A stretch of 34,930 bases of DNA from Caryophanales bacterium UBA5603 (GTDB taxonomy: Bacteria > Bacillota_I > Bacilli_A > Izemoplasmatales > Hujiaoplasmataceae): positions 226 to 35,155 of the forward strand of contig DILB01000022.1 in assembly GCA_002424815.1 (NCBI GenBank). The letters run 5' to 3'. This document shows positions 7,762 through 15,429 of this stretch, piece by piece; within the stretch, counting starts at the first letter, position 1, and each line of letters begins with the position of its first letter. The position numbers were made by a program, and so were the translations under genes. The notes under the pieces were generated by a model, which was not told the DNA's origin, did not search any database, and saw nothing but the letters and a program-made list of their open reading frames with translations.

Positions 7762-8796
7762 TTAGGCGAGATTGTACCCTGTTTCTTCGGTTTCGTTTTC
7801 TTCCTCATTGTCATACTCATCGCGATCCTTTTCGACTTCGGCTTCCTTGCCATCGTCGCTCTTGATGTAGTAGTTGTAGGTGGTTTCGCCGGTGACAGGA
7901 TCGACGACGACTAGGACCTTGATTTCGCCTTCTTCAAAGACGCCATCGTTTTCAATCTTGTATTCAATCTTCAGGATTGTTTCGCCGTCTTCGGTTTCCT
8001 GCTTGAAGGTGTACTCGCCTTTGGCTTCGCCCGCTAGGAATTTCAATTCAATTTTTTGCTCGTTGTCTTCTTGTTCAATTTTTACTTCGGTCTGAGTTAC
8101 AATGCCGTCGACTGAAACGGTGTATTGGAACTTACGTTCGCCGCCTTCGACCTTCGAAATGACTTCGACAAAGTTGAGTTCGTCGATTTCACTGCGAATT
8201 TCAATCTTTTGTTCGTTTTCTTCGATTTCCTTCTTGCCAGATACGGCGTATTCTTTGGTTCCAATCACAAGCAAGCCGGATATAGAAGTTTCCTGATTCT
8301 CGAATTCGTCTTCATCCTTCTCATCTTCTTCATCTTCATCTGGTTCGATTGTGGTATCGGACAAATCGGTCATCGATGTTTCAGATACCTCATCGAGCAG
8401 AGCTTCGTTAAAGTAGAAGATGTAAACGACACTTTCACCAGCTATGTCAACGCTCGAAAAAACAATTTTGTGCGTGTATTCGACGTGGTCGGAGATTTCT
8501 TCAACAAATGAGAATCTGTTTCCGTCGCCGAGGAACTTCTCCATCATATTCAAGTACTTGTTCAGTTCGTCGAGTTGGTCTGAAACAATCGGCTCGACAT
8601 TGTCGGCAAGAAGAATGGATAGTGCCTTTCCAGTTGTTTGAACTTGGCTTGTGGAAAGCAAGTCGACGGAACTAATTGCCGAGAACGCATAAATATCCGA
8701 ATTTTCTTCGAATACTGTGTTCGTTGACGAGGTGTTGCACGCAAAGATGCCTAGGGTAATCATCAAAGTTGTAACAATTAAAGCGATTTTTTTCAT
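7762..8796 (-). CDS. Acidic lipoprotein paralogous to the anti-sigma ectodomain
   Basis: This 344-residue lipoprotein begins with a signal peptide ending in the lipobox LGIFAC (Cys at residue 20). A helical-looking N-terminal half is followed by a very acidic spacer (about residues 151-168, with runs such as DEDEEDEKDEDE). The C-terminal part, from ISGLLVI (172-178) onward, is a repetitive beta-strand domain rich in E, K and I/V that ends in an acidic tail. It aligns by eye with the outer domain of the membrane protein at 6061-7155, including ISGxxVI, SGKKEI versus TGKLEI, and YYIKS versus YRYTITS. The pair probably shares a fold and may bind each other or the same ligand. The ATG at 8796 has AGGAGG 7 bases upstream. 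Its TATAAT (8829-8834) lacks a good -35, consistent with control by a non-housekeeping sigma. The molecular function is unknown. Confidence 0.7.
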   Translation of the reverse strand: MKKIALIVTTLMITLGIFACNTSSTNTVFEENSDIYAFSAISSVDLLSTSQVQTTGKALSILLADNVEPIVSDQLDELNKYLNMMEKFLGDGNRFSFVEEISDHVEYTHKIVFSSVDIAGESVVYIFYFNEALLDEVSETSMTDLSDTTIEPDEDEEDEKDEDEFENQETSISGLLVIGTKEYAVSGKKEIEENEQKIEIRSEIDELNFVEVISKVEGGERKFQYTVSVDGIVTQTEVKIEQEDNEQKIELKFLAGEAKGEYTFKQETEDGETILKIEYKIENDGVFEEGEIKVLVVVDPVTGETTYNYYIKSDDGKEAEVEKDRDEYDNEEENETEETGYNLA

Positions 8797-8828
8797 GGGA
8801 ATGCCTCCTATATTTTATTGACTCAATT

Positions 8829-8834
8829 ATTATA
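8829..8834 (-). promoter_or_regulatory. -10-like element upstream of the acidic lipoprotein
   Basis: On the minus strand CGTATAATAA lies about 33 bases before the ATG. At 17-18 bases upstream only CAAAGA/CCAAAG is found, not a SigA -35. An AAAAC element lies 13 bases upstream of the CGTA, which is shorter than the usual ECF spacing. The assignment to a sigma factor is open. Confidence 0.35.
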
Positions 8835-8922
8835 CGTGAGTATGGTCGTTTTCTTTGGGAAAAAAGAGCTATTTCTGTAAAAATAATTCAAAGAGGCGAA
8901 TTTTTGCATCTCTTTTGTTCGT

Positions 8923-8942
8923 GATTCACAAGATTGTGAATC
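8923..8942. promoter_or_regulatory. 20-bp perfect palindrome, possible operator
   Basis: The 9-bp arms GATTCACAA and TTGTGAATC are separated by GA. It lies about 125 bases upstream of the acidic lipoprotein start and has no T-run after it, so it is unlikely to be a terminator. A binding protein is not known. Confidence 0.45.
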
Positions 8943-9260
8943 GACTTTCTACGATATGATTTTCGACTTTATCAAGAATAATCACACATTTATCGATGAT
9001 TTAAAACAACTCTTTTAAACAAAGAAGATATTTAGACACATTCTTTACGTTAGGGATAATCCTTAATCTCTATACTTGTTCCGGCGTAGATTTTGTTATA
9101 CTCATTGTTCTTTTCTCAGTATCGTTATTTTAAAAAATCAAAGGACTTTTTTCTTATAGTTATACAGGGTTATTAAGAACATCCAAAACGGATTACTCCT
9201 TGCTTTTATTTTCATTTTCGAATGCATTCAAAAATTGTGTCAAATTTTGAATTAAGTTAA

Positions 9261-9269
9261 TGATATAAT
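9261..9269 (+). promoter_or_regulatory. Extended -10 promoter of the serine hydrolase gene
   Basis: TGATATAAT lies about 65 bases before the proposed start. There is no clear -35, as is usual for extended -10 promoters. Confidence 0.5.
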
Positions 9270-9320
9270 ATTCATAAATAAACAATTTAGAAGTGAGCAG
9301 TCTTTTTTCATCATCTATCT

Positions 9321-9336
9321 AGGGGGTTTTTTTATT
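9321..9336 (+). promoter_or_regulatory. Ribosome binding site and ATT start of the serine hydrolase
   Basis: AGGGGG (9321-9326) stands 7 bases before ATT (9334-9336). No ATG, GTG or TTG occurs in this frame between the stop at 9253-9255 and the ATG at 9529, which lies beyond the catalytic Ser codon. Confidence 0.6.
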
Positions 9337-10344
9337 AAAAACATCGAGGAATTAGAAAAATTACTTAACAAACACTTTTGCAAAAGCAAAAACTCAATTT
9401 TATCTATTGGTGTTAAATTCAGAGAACAAGATCGCTTTTATCATTGTAATAAGTCAAATAGGAACGATGAGTTATATTTTGGGCTAGGCTCAGTAAGTAA
9501 AACTTTTATTAGCACATACATTTGTGAAATGGTCAATCGAGGTACCATTGATTTAGAAAAAAAAGTCAATGATTATGTGAATCTCAATTCAAGAATTCGA
9601 TATCCCATCATTGAAGATTTATTGACGCATACTTCGGGTTATCATGCATTTATACCTTTATTTTCAAGCATTTGGGTTCTAATATCAAAAGGATTTAATA
9701 AAAAGAATATTTATCAAAATTTAAATGAAGATTGGTTATATCAATCTTTAAAGAAAATTAGACCATTAAGAAAACGGAAATATCGATATTCAGATTATAA
9801 TTATGCGGTTCTTGCCTTAATCATTCAAACGATCGAACAAAGACCTTATAAACAAGTTATCATTGATTATATTCAATCCGAAATTGGGATGACAAACACA
9901 TTTTATGGCTCAGAGGCTCAAACAAAAAATCATAAGTATTCGTGGTTATGGGAAGATAATAATCCTTTCTTGGCATCGGGAGGATTATTCTCAACGATTG
10001 AAGATATGTTATTATTTTTGAATTTTCAATTGCAGAACCAAGAAAGATTAAACATATCACATGCTAAATATCACAGAACTAATATTAATAGAGATGTATA
10101 TACAGGATTCTCTTGGAATTCTTTTTACAAAGGCAAATTTTACTGGCATATTGGGGGTCAGGGATATTATAGAAGCTATGTTTTATTTGATTTAAAAAAA
10201 GAAATATCGATTGTCATATTGTCGACTGTTGATGTCGATATTCAACATGTCAGTCGACTTGGTTCATCGTTATATAGAAATGCAAAAAGAAATCCTGCGT
10301 CTTTGCAAAATTTCTTTGAAATATATAAAGGTCTTACCACTTGA
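9334..10344 (+). CDS. Class C beta-lactamase-related serine hydrolase, ATT start
   Basis: This 336-residue member of the beta-lactamase/transpeptidase-like (AmpC, EstB, PBP4*) family starts with no signal peptide. The catalytic SxxK is in FGLGSVSKTF at about residue 53. It is followed by the typical LTHTSGYHAF segment, the YRYSDYNYAVLALII block (second catalytic Tyr, with YSD in place of the common YSN), and WHIGGQGYY, standing for the HxG motif. The ATG at 9529 would remove the active-site Ser, so the true start must be upstream. The only well-placed candidate is ATT at 9334 behind AGGGGG, giving MKNIEELEKLLNKHFCK. Such enzymes act as esterases or D-peptidases, and the substrate cannot be told. 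A further 18 codons in the next frame run to the terminator, so the C-terminus may be shortened by a frameshift near 10333. Confidence 0.75.
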   Translation: MKNIEELEKLLNKHFCKSKNSILSIGVKFREQDRFYHCNKSNRNDELYFGLGSVSKTFISTYICEMVNRGTIDLEKKVNDYVNLNSRIRYPIIEDLLTHTSGYHAFIPLFSSIWVLISKGFNKKNIYQNLNEDWLYQSLKKIRPLRKRKYRYSDYNYAVLALIIQTIEQRPYKQVIIDYIQSEIGMTNTFYGSEAQTKNHKYSWLWEDNNPFLASGGLFSTIEDMLLFLNFQLQNQERLNISHAKYHRTNINRDVYTGFSWNSFYKGKFYWHIGGQGYYRSYVLFDLKKEISIVILSTVDVDIQHVSRLGSSLYRNAKRNPASLQNFFEIYKGLTT

Positions 10345-10394
10345 AGAACAAAAAGATTTAAAATTATTCGATATAACCCTAGATTATTTAAACT

Positions 10395-10425
10395 AAAATC
10401 ACACTTTTTGTGCGATTTTTTGTTT
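10395..10425 (+). terminator. Intrinsic terminator after the serine hydrolase gene
   Basis: AAATCACAC and GTGCGATTT form a stem with one mismatch around a short T-rich loop, followed by TTTTTG. Confidence 0.75.
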
Positions 10426-10438
10426 TAAGTAAAGTTCC

Positions 10439-10467
10439 TTGACAGACATAGTACTTATTGGTATAGT
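10439..10467 (+). promoter_or_regulatory. SigA-type promoter of the DegV gene
   Basis: A consensus TTGACA (10439-10444) is followed after exactly 17 bases by TATAGT (10462-10467). Confidence 0.85.
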
Positions 10468-10520
10468 ATTATGTGTGATAGAGTACTTTATAATCTCATC
10501 ATTTTATGGAGGGTTCAAGA

Positions 10521-11366
10521 ATGAAAATTGCAATTATTACCGATTCTGCAGCTAATCTATTACCGTCATTATTAAAAAAACATTCGAATTTGTTTGTGTT
10601 ACCATTGATGATTATTGTCAATGGAAAAAACTTCAAAGATCAAATTGAAATTACCGCTAAAGAAGTGTATGAACAACTTGATAATTCAACTATTTCGACA
10701 AGTTTACCAAGTATCGGTGATTTGATGGATTTAATTGAACGACTCAAAAAAGAAGGATACACCGATATTCTAGCATTGAATCTTTCCAGCGGACTCAGTG
10801 GCACGTTTAATGCCTGCCGTTTAGCGTTTCAAGAAGTGGAAGGCATCAAAATTACCCATTTTGATTCGAAAACTTTAGGTGGCGGTCTTGGATATTTGGT
10901 TGAATATGCTCTTGAGTTGGTAAAGAAGAACACACCCATCCCGACGATTATTGAACTCCTTAACAAATGCCGTTACGAAGATAGTTTAGCTATATATACG
11001 ATCAACACCTTGAAGTATTTAAAAAGAGGTGGACGGATTGGCAAAGTAGAAGGAACGATTGGGGATATTTTGCATGTAAAACCCGTTATAACAGTCAATA
11101 ATGAAGGGGTATACATTACTTTAAGTAAAGCATTTGGACTTCAACGTTCGTTGCTCTCAATGAAAAACTTAATGATTGATAAATTTGGGAAAGAATTAGT
11201 GGATTTCACAGTCCATTATGGAAATGACTTAGAGAAAGCAACAGAACTAGGAAACAAGATGAAACAAGAACTTAATATTCGAAACTTAACGTTATCACCC
11301 TTGACGCCAGTTCTTGGAATTCATACCGGACCAGAAATGTTTGCTTATGTGGCTAGACGCGTATAA
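10521..11366 (+). CDS. DegV family fatty-acid-binding protein (FakB-like)
   Basis: This 281-residue cytoplasmic protein belongs to the DegV family, whose studied members (FakB) hold a fatty acid for phosphorylation by the kinase FakA. That feeds exogenous fatty acids into phospholipid synthesis through PlsX/PlsY. Family landmarks are present: IITDSAANL at the N-terminus, STSLPSIGD, the glycine-serine loop LNLSSGLSGTFNA, LKYLKRGGRIGK, and PVLGIHTGPEMFAY at the C-terminus. The ATG at 10521 is chosen because GGAGGG (10508-10513) stands 7 bases before it; the in-frame ATG at 10506 overlaps that site. The gene is monocistronic, with its own strong promoter and terminator. No fakA lies nearby. Fatty-acid specificity cannot be read from the sequence. 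Confidence 0.9.
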   Translation: MKIAIITDSAANLLPSLLKKHSNLFVLPLMIIVNGKNFKDQIEITAKEVYEQLDNSTISTSLPSIGDLMDLIERLKKEGYTDILALNLSSGLSGTFNACRLAFQEVEGIKITHFDSKTLGGGLGYLVEYALELVKKNTPIPTIIELLNKCRYEDSLAIYTINTLKYLKRGGRIGKVEGTIGDILHVKPVITVNNEGVYITLSKAFGLQRSLLSMKNLMIDKFGKELVDFTVHYGNDLEKATELGNKMKQELNIRNLTLSPLTPVLGIHTGPEMFAYVARRV

Positions 11367-11782
11367 ATTTATCTAAATAAGCAAGTCTTGCTTCTCAGAT
11401 TGAAGATAAAGCATCCTATAAGAAAGGGTGCTTTTTTTTGTAATCATTATAAGAATATAATATAATTGTCGAATTATAAAACAAAATGGTATAAATATTC
11501 TCTACATAATTGTAATTGATTTAACTAGAATCCTTCCATCAGGTTAACTCTTCTTCTTGATAATGGAATAATAAATACAAATTAAACACATCAGATTATA
11601 TTTCTTTGAATAATATAGAATGGATAAATTAAAACTCGATAGAATGCAATTAAGAAATAACGAAATTAAGATAATATTATAATATTTGTAGTAGTTAAGT
11701 TATAATGAAGATAGGGGTTAAATATTTAAAGAGAAATAATATATTTTTCGAATGATGTGTTAAAAAAATAAGGAGGAAATAC
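11367..11782. other. 416-bp intergenic region
   Basis: Apart from the DegV terminator this is very AT-rich with no ORF. TATAAT hexamers occur near 11677 and at 11701-11706, and either could be the -10 of the zinc-ribbon gene, but neither has a convincing -35. Confidence 0.4.
11409..11439 (+). terminator. Intrinsic terminator after the DegV gene
   Basis: AAGCATCC pairs with GGGTGCTT (one G-T pair) around a 9-base loop, followed by a run of T. Confidence 0.85.
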
Positions 11783-12190
11783 ATGAAAGAATACTGTAAA
11801 CATTGCGCATTAGATGTCATCAGTAAAGAAGGGGTATGTCCTTTTTGTGGTAATCAACTTGATGAATCAACTAATTATAAAAATGGACATCTTTCAAATC
11901 CCATTGAAAAGAGATTGGCAATTTTATCAATTGTTTTTGGTATTTTAGGCATATATCCTTTGATAGGTGTGGGTGGTGTCGTGGGATTGATCTTAGCAAA
12001 GAAAGGCTTAAAATCGAACCCTTTGGTATATAAAAAACAGTTGGTATTTGGATTTTGGATTTCTTTTATAGGATTTGCTTTCTGGGGAGTTGCTTTAATT
12101 GTTACTTTGGTTATTCTATTAGCACCAATATTTAAGTTCATATGGGAACAAGTGATTTTTTATTTGCGTTTATTTTTTGGCCTTTCATAG
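11783..12190 (+). CDS. Zinc-ribbon membrane protein (DUF4190-like)
   Basis: This 135-residue protein has an N-terminal zinc ribbon (CKHC at residues 5-8 and CPFC at 19-22), a short polar linker, and two hydrophobic segments (about residues 48-75 and 90-117) separated by a basic loop (KKGLKSNPLVYKKQ). The hydrophobic part resembles DUF4190, where Gly-rich helices flank a lysine-rich turn. It is expected in the cytoplasmic membrane with the ribbon inside. Its function is unknown. The ATG has a strong AAGGAGG site 7 bases upstream. The gene stands alone and ends at a bidirectional terminator. Confidence 0.75.
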   Translation: MKEYCKHCALDVISKEGVCPFCGNQLDESTNYKNGHLSNPIEKRLAILSIVFGILGIYPLIGVGGVVGLILAKKGLKSNPLVYKKQLVFGFWISFIGFAFWGVALIVTLVILLAPIFKFIWEQVIFYLRLFFGLS

Positions 12191-12260
12191 AAGTTTTTTT
12201 ACATCGAAATGAGTAAGTGATTTATCAATTTATCTATAATTGTAATGGCTCTATAACAAC

Positions 12261-12312
12261 AAAAAAGATGTTGCTAGACACAAAGTATTGTGTATTCATC
12301 AACATCTTTTTT
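12261..12312. terminator. Bidirectional terminator between convergent genes
   Basis: A perfect 13-bp outer stem AAAAAAGATGTTG/CAACATCTTTTTT encloses an inner ACACAA/TTGTGT stem (12278-12293). Another hairpin at 16286-16333 has the same two-tier plan. Confidence 0.85.
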
Positions 12313-12369
12313 ATATATTATATTTTCAAAACATAGAGAATTGTACAATTTATCAAGTTTCTTCAAAGT

Positions 12370-12885
12370 TTACAAGCTTTTAGCATAGGATACCAAATCA
12401 TTGATATGCAAACGATCCACGTAATTCGTTGGATTCGTAAATCCTTCTAGAATGGCTATTTCATCTTCGGTCTTATTTTGTTTTTTTTGCATTACCTTTT
12501 GGAAGACGGATAACATCATTTTTAACAATCCCTTTACTTTCGAGAAATCGACGCCACCGGGTAAATAAAAGAATTTATGTAAAGATAATTGTTCTTCTGA
12601 AAAATTATTCTTTTTTATGACTTCAATATCCTTTTCAATGTTATTGTTCCCAGCACAGGCAAAGATGATAATAGATTTCTGACTGAACCAAGCAAGAATT
12701 TTTTTGATTTGGCTCATTTTTCCCATGTAAACACCACTACCAAATATGATATTTTGGTAATTCTTTATTTCCGATTTTTTGAATTTTGATAATTCTCTGA
12801 GTTCCCAATTCAGTTCAGATGCAATCCAGGTTGCATATTGCAGTGAGTTTCCACATTTACTTTTATATAATACAATATTCTTCAT
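12370..12885 (-). CDS. Flavodoxin-domain protein
   Basis: This 171-residue protein has a flavodoxin fold (Flavodoxin_5/HemG-like). The N-terminal strand and phosphate loop read IVLYKSKCGNSLQYA, where Cys stands for the usual Thr of the TGxT-type loop. IIFGSGVYMGKM and IIIFACAGNN supply the two further FMN-contact strands. A basic, Met-rich stretch (about residues 118-140) precedes a C-terminal helix. It probably carries electrons with bound FMN in the cytoplasm. The gene overlaps the FAD oxidoreductase gene by four bases (ATGA), so the two are translationally coupled, and the flavodoxin is a likely electron partner. A HemG-type protoporphyrinogen oxidase role is possible, but no haem genes are nearby. 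Confidence 0.75.
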   Translation of the reverse strand: MKNIVLYKSKCGNSLQYATWIASELNWELRELSKFKKSEIKNYQNIIFGSGVYMGKMSQIKKILAWFSQKSIIIFACAGNNNIEKDIEVIKKNNFSEEQLSLHKFFYLPGGVDFSKVKGLLKMMLSVFQKVMQKKQNKTEDEIAILEGFTNPTNYVDRLHINDLVSYAKSL

Positions 12886-14483
12886 AATCCCATCCTTTTT
12901 CTAAGTTTTTTTTCAGCTTGGTCGGCGGCGATCTTTCCAGTCAAGATGCTAATCGGTAGACCCGAAGGGCTGAAAGTCCATTGGCCTGCTTGTAAAATGT
13001 CTGGGATCGGAGTGAAACAGCTTTTGACGATGCGAGTGGTTTTTGTCTCGGCGGGAATGCTATTATTCGTGAATGACCAGCCGGTGATGCCACCATCTAA
13101 ATTGCCACTGAGTCTTTCAATCGTTAGCGGCGAAGAGCTGAAATGATGAAGAATGTTCTCTTTTATGTTTTCAAAGATGCTCTTATTGAGGACATCGATA
13201 ATCTTTTCTTCAGCGTGATTTTTGAATTCTTCATAGAAACCTAATGACTTGATATTGTTAATAAAATCATAATCCATAAGAACACTGACAATTAATCCGG
13301 TTTTACCCTTTGGAGCGAGCGCTTCATTCCTTAAGGCCGGAATGGCAATTTCATAGGTTGTATAATCCAAGTATTCATCCATCCAGTGCATAATCAGATG
13401 TTTATCGGTTGCTTTAGTGATGTCTTTCAAATCGTTAAATACTTTTGATTGACCCAGTTTATTGGGCGTATAGAAACAATGGCCGCTGGAACGCTTCAGG
13501 AAATAATCCTTGCCCAAATCAACCGCTAGAAAAAGCGAAAAGATTGAATCGCCGCCTCTTTTTCCCACCAGTTTCTGCTTATGATGCTCAATGTTTCTTC
13601 TTATCTTATCACTTGAGATAAGGTCTAATTCAACGGCTTTGTATAACTGATTTTGATCCGCTGCCCAAATGAGCTGATTGTACTCATAAGGAGTATTATT
13701 TTGATCGAAAACAATTTTACCTTGAGGGTCAATTTTCTTTATCTTCGTAGCGGTTTTAATCGTTCCTTTTGATTTGATGATAAATTCATTCAATTTATCA
13801 ACCAAATCTTGTGTCCCTCTTAAGGGATACTCATAATCCAAATACAAACTAAAATAACTTAATGCGAATGAAGCGGGTGTCTTTTGAAAAAAATGCTGAC
13901 TTATAATATCGATTAAGGATTGATTTTTTGTATATTTAGCAAGATATTGATCGACAGGTTCATCGAAGTTTTTGATTTTTCCAGATTTTGATATAAATTT
14001 AAATAGCCACGGAAGAAGTGTTTTTAAAAGATAATCTTTATCAGTTTTTAAATCTTTAAAGAGCGGATTCTCGATGCCATATAACACGTCCATATAATCC
14101 ATTACTTTTTTGATTTCATTGAGGATTGCATCAATGTCTTTTGTGTTATCAGGATAAATTCTAATCAGCATTTCTCGATAATCATTCAAATTTTCAAGCG
14201 TTTCAACACGGATTAATTCTTTTTCGATACCAATTGAGACAACGCTTTTAACGAACTCGATATTGATATCCAATTGCTTCAACATCGGTTTTACAATCCC
14301 TGAATCTAGAATACCGCGTGCGCCGGCATCGTATAAAAAGCCGTCGTAATAGAAAGAACTGACTAACCCGCCCACCTGATTTTCTTTTTCACAAAGAAGA
14401 ACAGTGTGCCCGTTTTTTGTTAAATAAGCAGCCGCAGTCAATCCAGCAATGCCTCCGCCAACGATTATTACATCATATTTCAT
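12882..14483 (-). CDS. CrtI/phytoene desaturase-like FAD oxidoreductase
   Basis: This 533-residue flavoprotein has the N-terminal dinucleotide-binding motif VIIVGGGIAGLTAAAYL and the following Glu in LLCEKENQVGGLVSSF, which fixes the FAD ribose. The C-terminal FAD segment PDILQAGQWTFSPSGLPISI is typical of the CrtI/carotenoid isomerase/RetSat branch. Members desaturate, saturate or isomerise polyenes and other hydrophobic substrates. The length fits. It sits third in a tight operon, 4 bases after the retinol-dehydrogenase-like SDR gene and overlapping the flavodoxin gene. The ATG at 14483 has a GGGAG site inside the SDR gene's end. No phytoene synthase (CrtB) or other carotenoid gene is in the window, so a carotenoid substrate is not established. 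Confidence 0.85.
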   Translation of the reverse strand: MKYDVIIVGGGIAGLTAAAYLTKNGHTVLLCEKENQVGGLVSSFYYDGFLYDAGARGILDSGIVKPMLKQLDINIEFVKSVVSIGIEKELIRVETLENLNDYREMLIRIYPDNTKDIDAILNEIKKVMDYMDVLYGIENPLFKDLKTDKDYLLKTLLPWLFKFISKSGKIKNFDEPVDQYLAKYTKNQSLIDIISQHFFQKTPASFALSYFSLYLDYEYPLRGTQDLVDKLNEFIIKSKGTIKTATKIKKIDPQGKIVFDQNNTPYEYNQLIWAADQNQLYKAVELDLISSDKIRRNIEHHKQKLVGKRGGDSIFSLFLAVDLGKDYFLKRSSGHCFYTPNKLGQSKVFNDLKDITKATDKHLIMHWMDEYLDYTTYEIAIPALRNEALAPKGKTGLIVSVLMDYDFINNIKSLGFYEEFKNHAEEKIIDVLNKSIFENIKENILHHFSSSPLTIERLSGNLDGGITGWSFTNNSIPAETKTTRIVKSCFTPIPDILQAGQWTFSPSGLPISILTGKIAADQAEKKLRKRMGL

Positions 14484-14487
14484 AATA

Positions 14488-15417
14488 TCACACTCCCGAT
14501 TCGCTCAACCCAGTCATCTTCATGCTCAAATCCCAAATCTGTTTTTGTTTTTTTGGATCTAAGGCATGCTTTGCCGGTTTTTCTTCAATGGTTAAATTAA
14601 AAAATTTACCTGAAACTTGATTCAATTCTTTTGACGAGGCAAGATAATAAAGAGCATCGCCAGAAATAACCGGATTCTTAAGAAAATGCCAAGTCACATG
14701 ATGCAAAAACCATCGATACAACTTTCCATTGTTGTTTCCGATGTTTGTTCTAACTTCTCCAGGATGCATGGCATTGATTGTTACTCCGGTATTTTCTAAA
14801 ATTTTATTGAGTTCCCAAACCGTCAATAATTGGGCAGTTTTTGAAGCTCCATAGCTCCTTAACCCCGTATAAATTCGTTTTTCCCAGTTAAGGTCGTTAA
14901 TATCGAGTCCGTTAAAACGATGTCCTTCGGAATTGACTTGGATAATTCTAGAGGGTGCAGATTCAATCATGCGCTGAAGTAATAGTTGGGTAAATAGAAA
15001 TGTTGCGAGATGATTGATGCAAAAAACCATTTCATATCCGCCTTTATTATACAACTTTTTGGTTGAATGGATTCCTACACTATTGATAAGAATATCAATA
15101 CGAGGATAATGATTAAGAATATTCGTTGCTGCTTGTCTAACTTGGTTTAAATCAGAAAAATCAGCGAGATAATAATCGACAAAAACTTGATATTGATTTT
15201 CAATTTCAGTTTTTATTTTTTTTGCTAATTCTTCATTGCGACACACCATCACAATGTTTGCTCCGCCATGGGCTAATTTTTTTAAACCCTCATAGCCAAC
15301 TCCCGAAGTTGAACCGGAGATTACGCATAATTTTCCTTTCATCGATTCATCGCTATGTTTTTGATTAGCTTTACGATTTTTTAAAAATATTAATTGCTCA
15401 GGAAGTTCACGCTTCAT
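14488..15417 (-). CDS. Short-chain dehydrogenase, retinol-dehydrogenase-like
   Basis: This 309-residue SDR has the cofactor motif CVISGSTSGVGYEGL (SGSTSGVG in place of TGxxxGxG), VMVCRNEELA after strand 2 (Arg suggests NADP(H)), ADFSD, INSVGIHS for NNAG, the catalytic Ser in IQVNSEGHR and the pair YGASK. An extended C-terminal lid and the length place it near the retinol dehydrogenase/WW-oxidoreductase-like branch, which acts on hydrophobic alcohols and ketones. It lies 12 bases after the NTF2-like gene and 4 bases before the CrtI-like gene. An oxidoreduction of a lipid or terpenoid in the same pathway is the natural inference. The substrate is unknown. Confidence 0.85.
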   Translation of the reverse strand: MKRELPEQLIFLKNRKANQKHSDESMKGKLCVISGSTSGVGYEGLKKLAHGGANIVMVCRNEELAKKIKTEIENQYQVFVDYYLADFSDLNQVRQAATNILNHYPRIDILINSVGIHSTKKLYNKGGYEMVFCINHLATFLFTQLLLQRMIESAPSRIIQVNSEGHRFNGLDINDLNWEKRIYTGLRSYGASKTAQLLTVWELNKILENTGVTINAMHPGEVRTNIGNNNGKLYRWFLHHVTWHFLKNPVISGDALYYLASSKELNQVSGKFFNLTIEEKPAKHALDPKKQKQIWDLSMKMTGLSESGV

Positions 15418-15429
15418 ATGAAATTTTCC

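Larger units (their letters stand above)
8797..9333. other. 537-bp intergenic region with a 20-bp palindrome
   Basis: No gene is seen. It carries the promoter area of the acidic lipoprotein (minus) at its left end. A perfect dyad GATTCACAA-GA-TTGTGAATC lies at 8923-8942. At the right end is an extended -10 (TGATATAAT, 9261-9269) that probably serves the serine hydrolase gene. The rest is AT-rich with no recognised element. Confidence 0.5.

Noticed and set aside
7880..8511. Several plus-strand ORFs opposite the acidic lipoprotein gene
   Set aside because: They are antisense shadows of a repetitive, acidic minus-strand gene with a lipobox and a good ribosome site; their products are low-complexity Ser/Phe-rich and have no ribosome sites.
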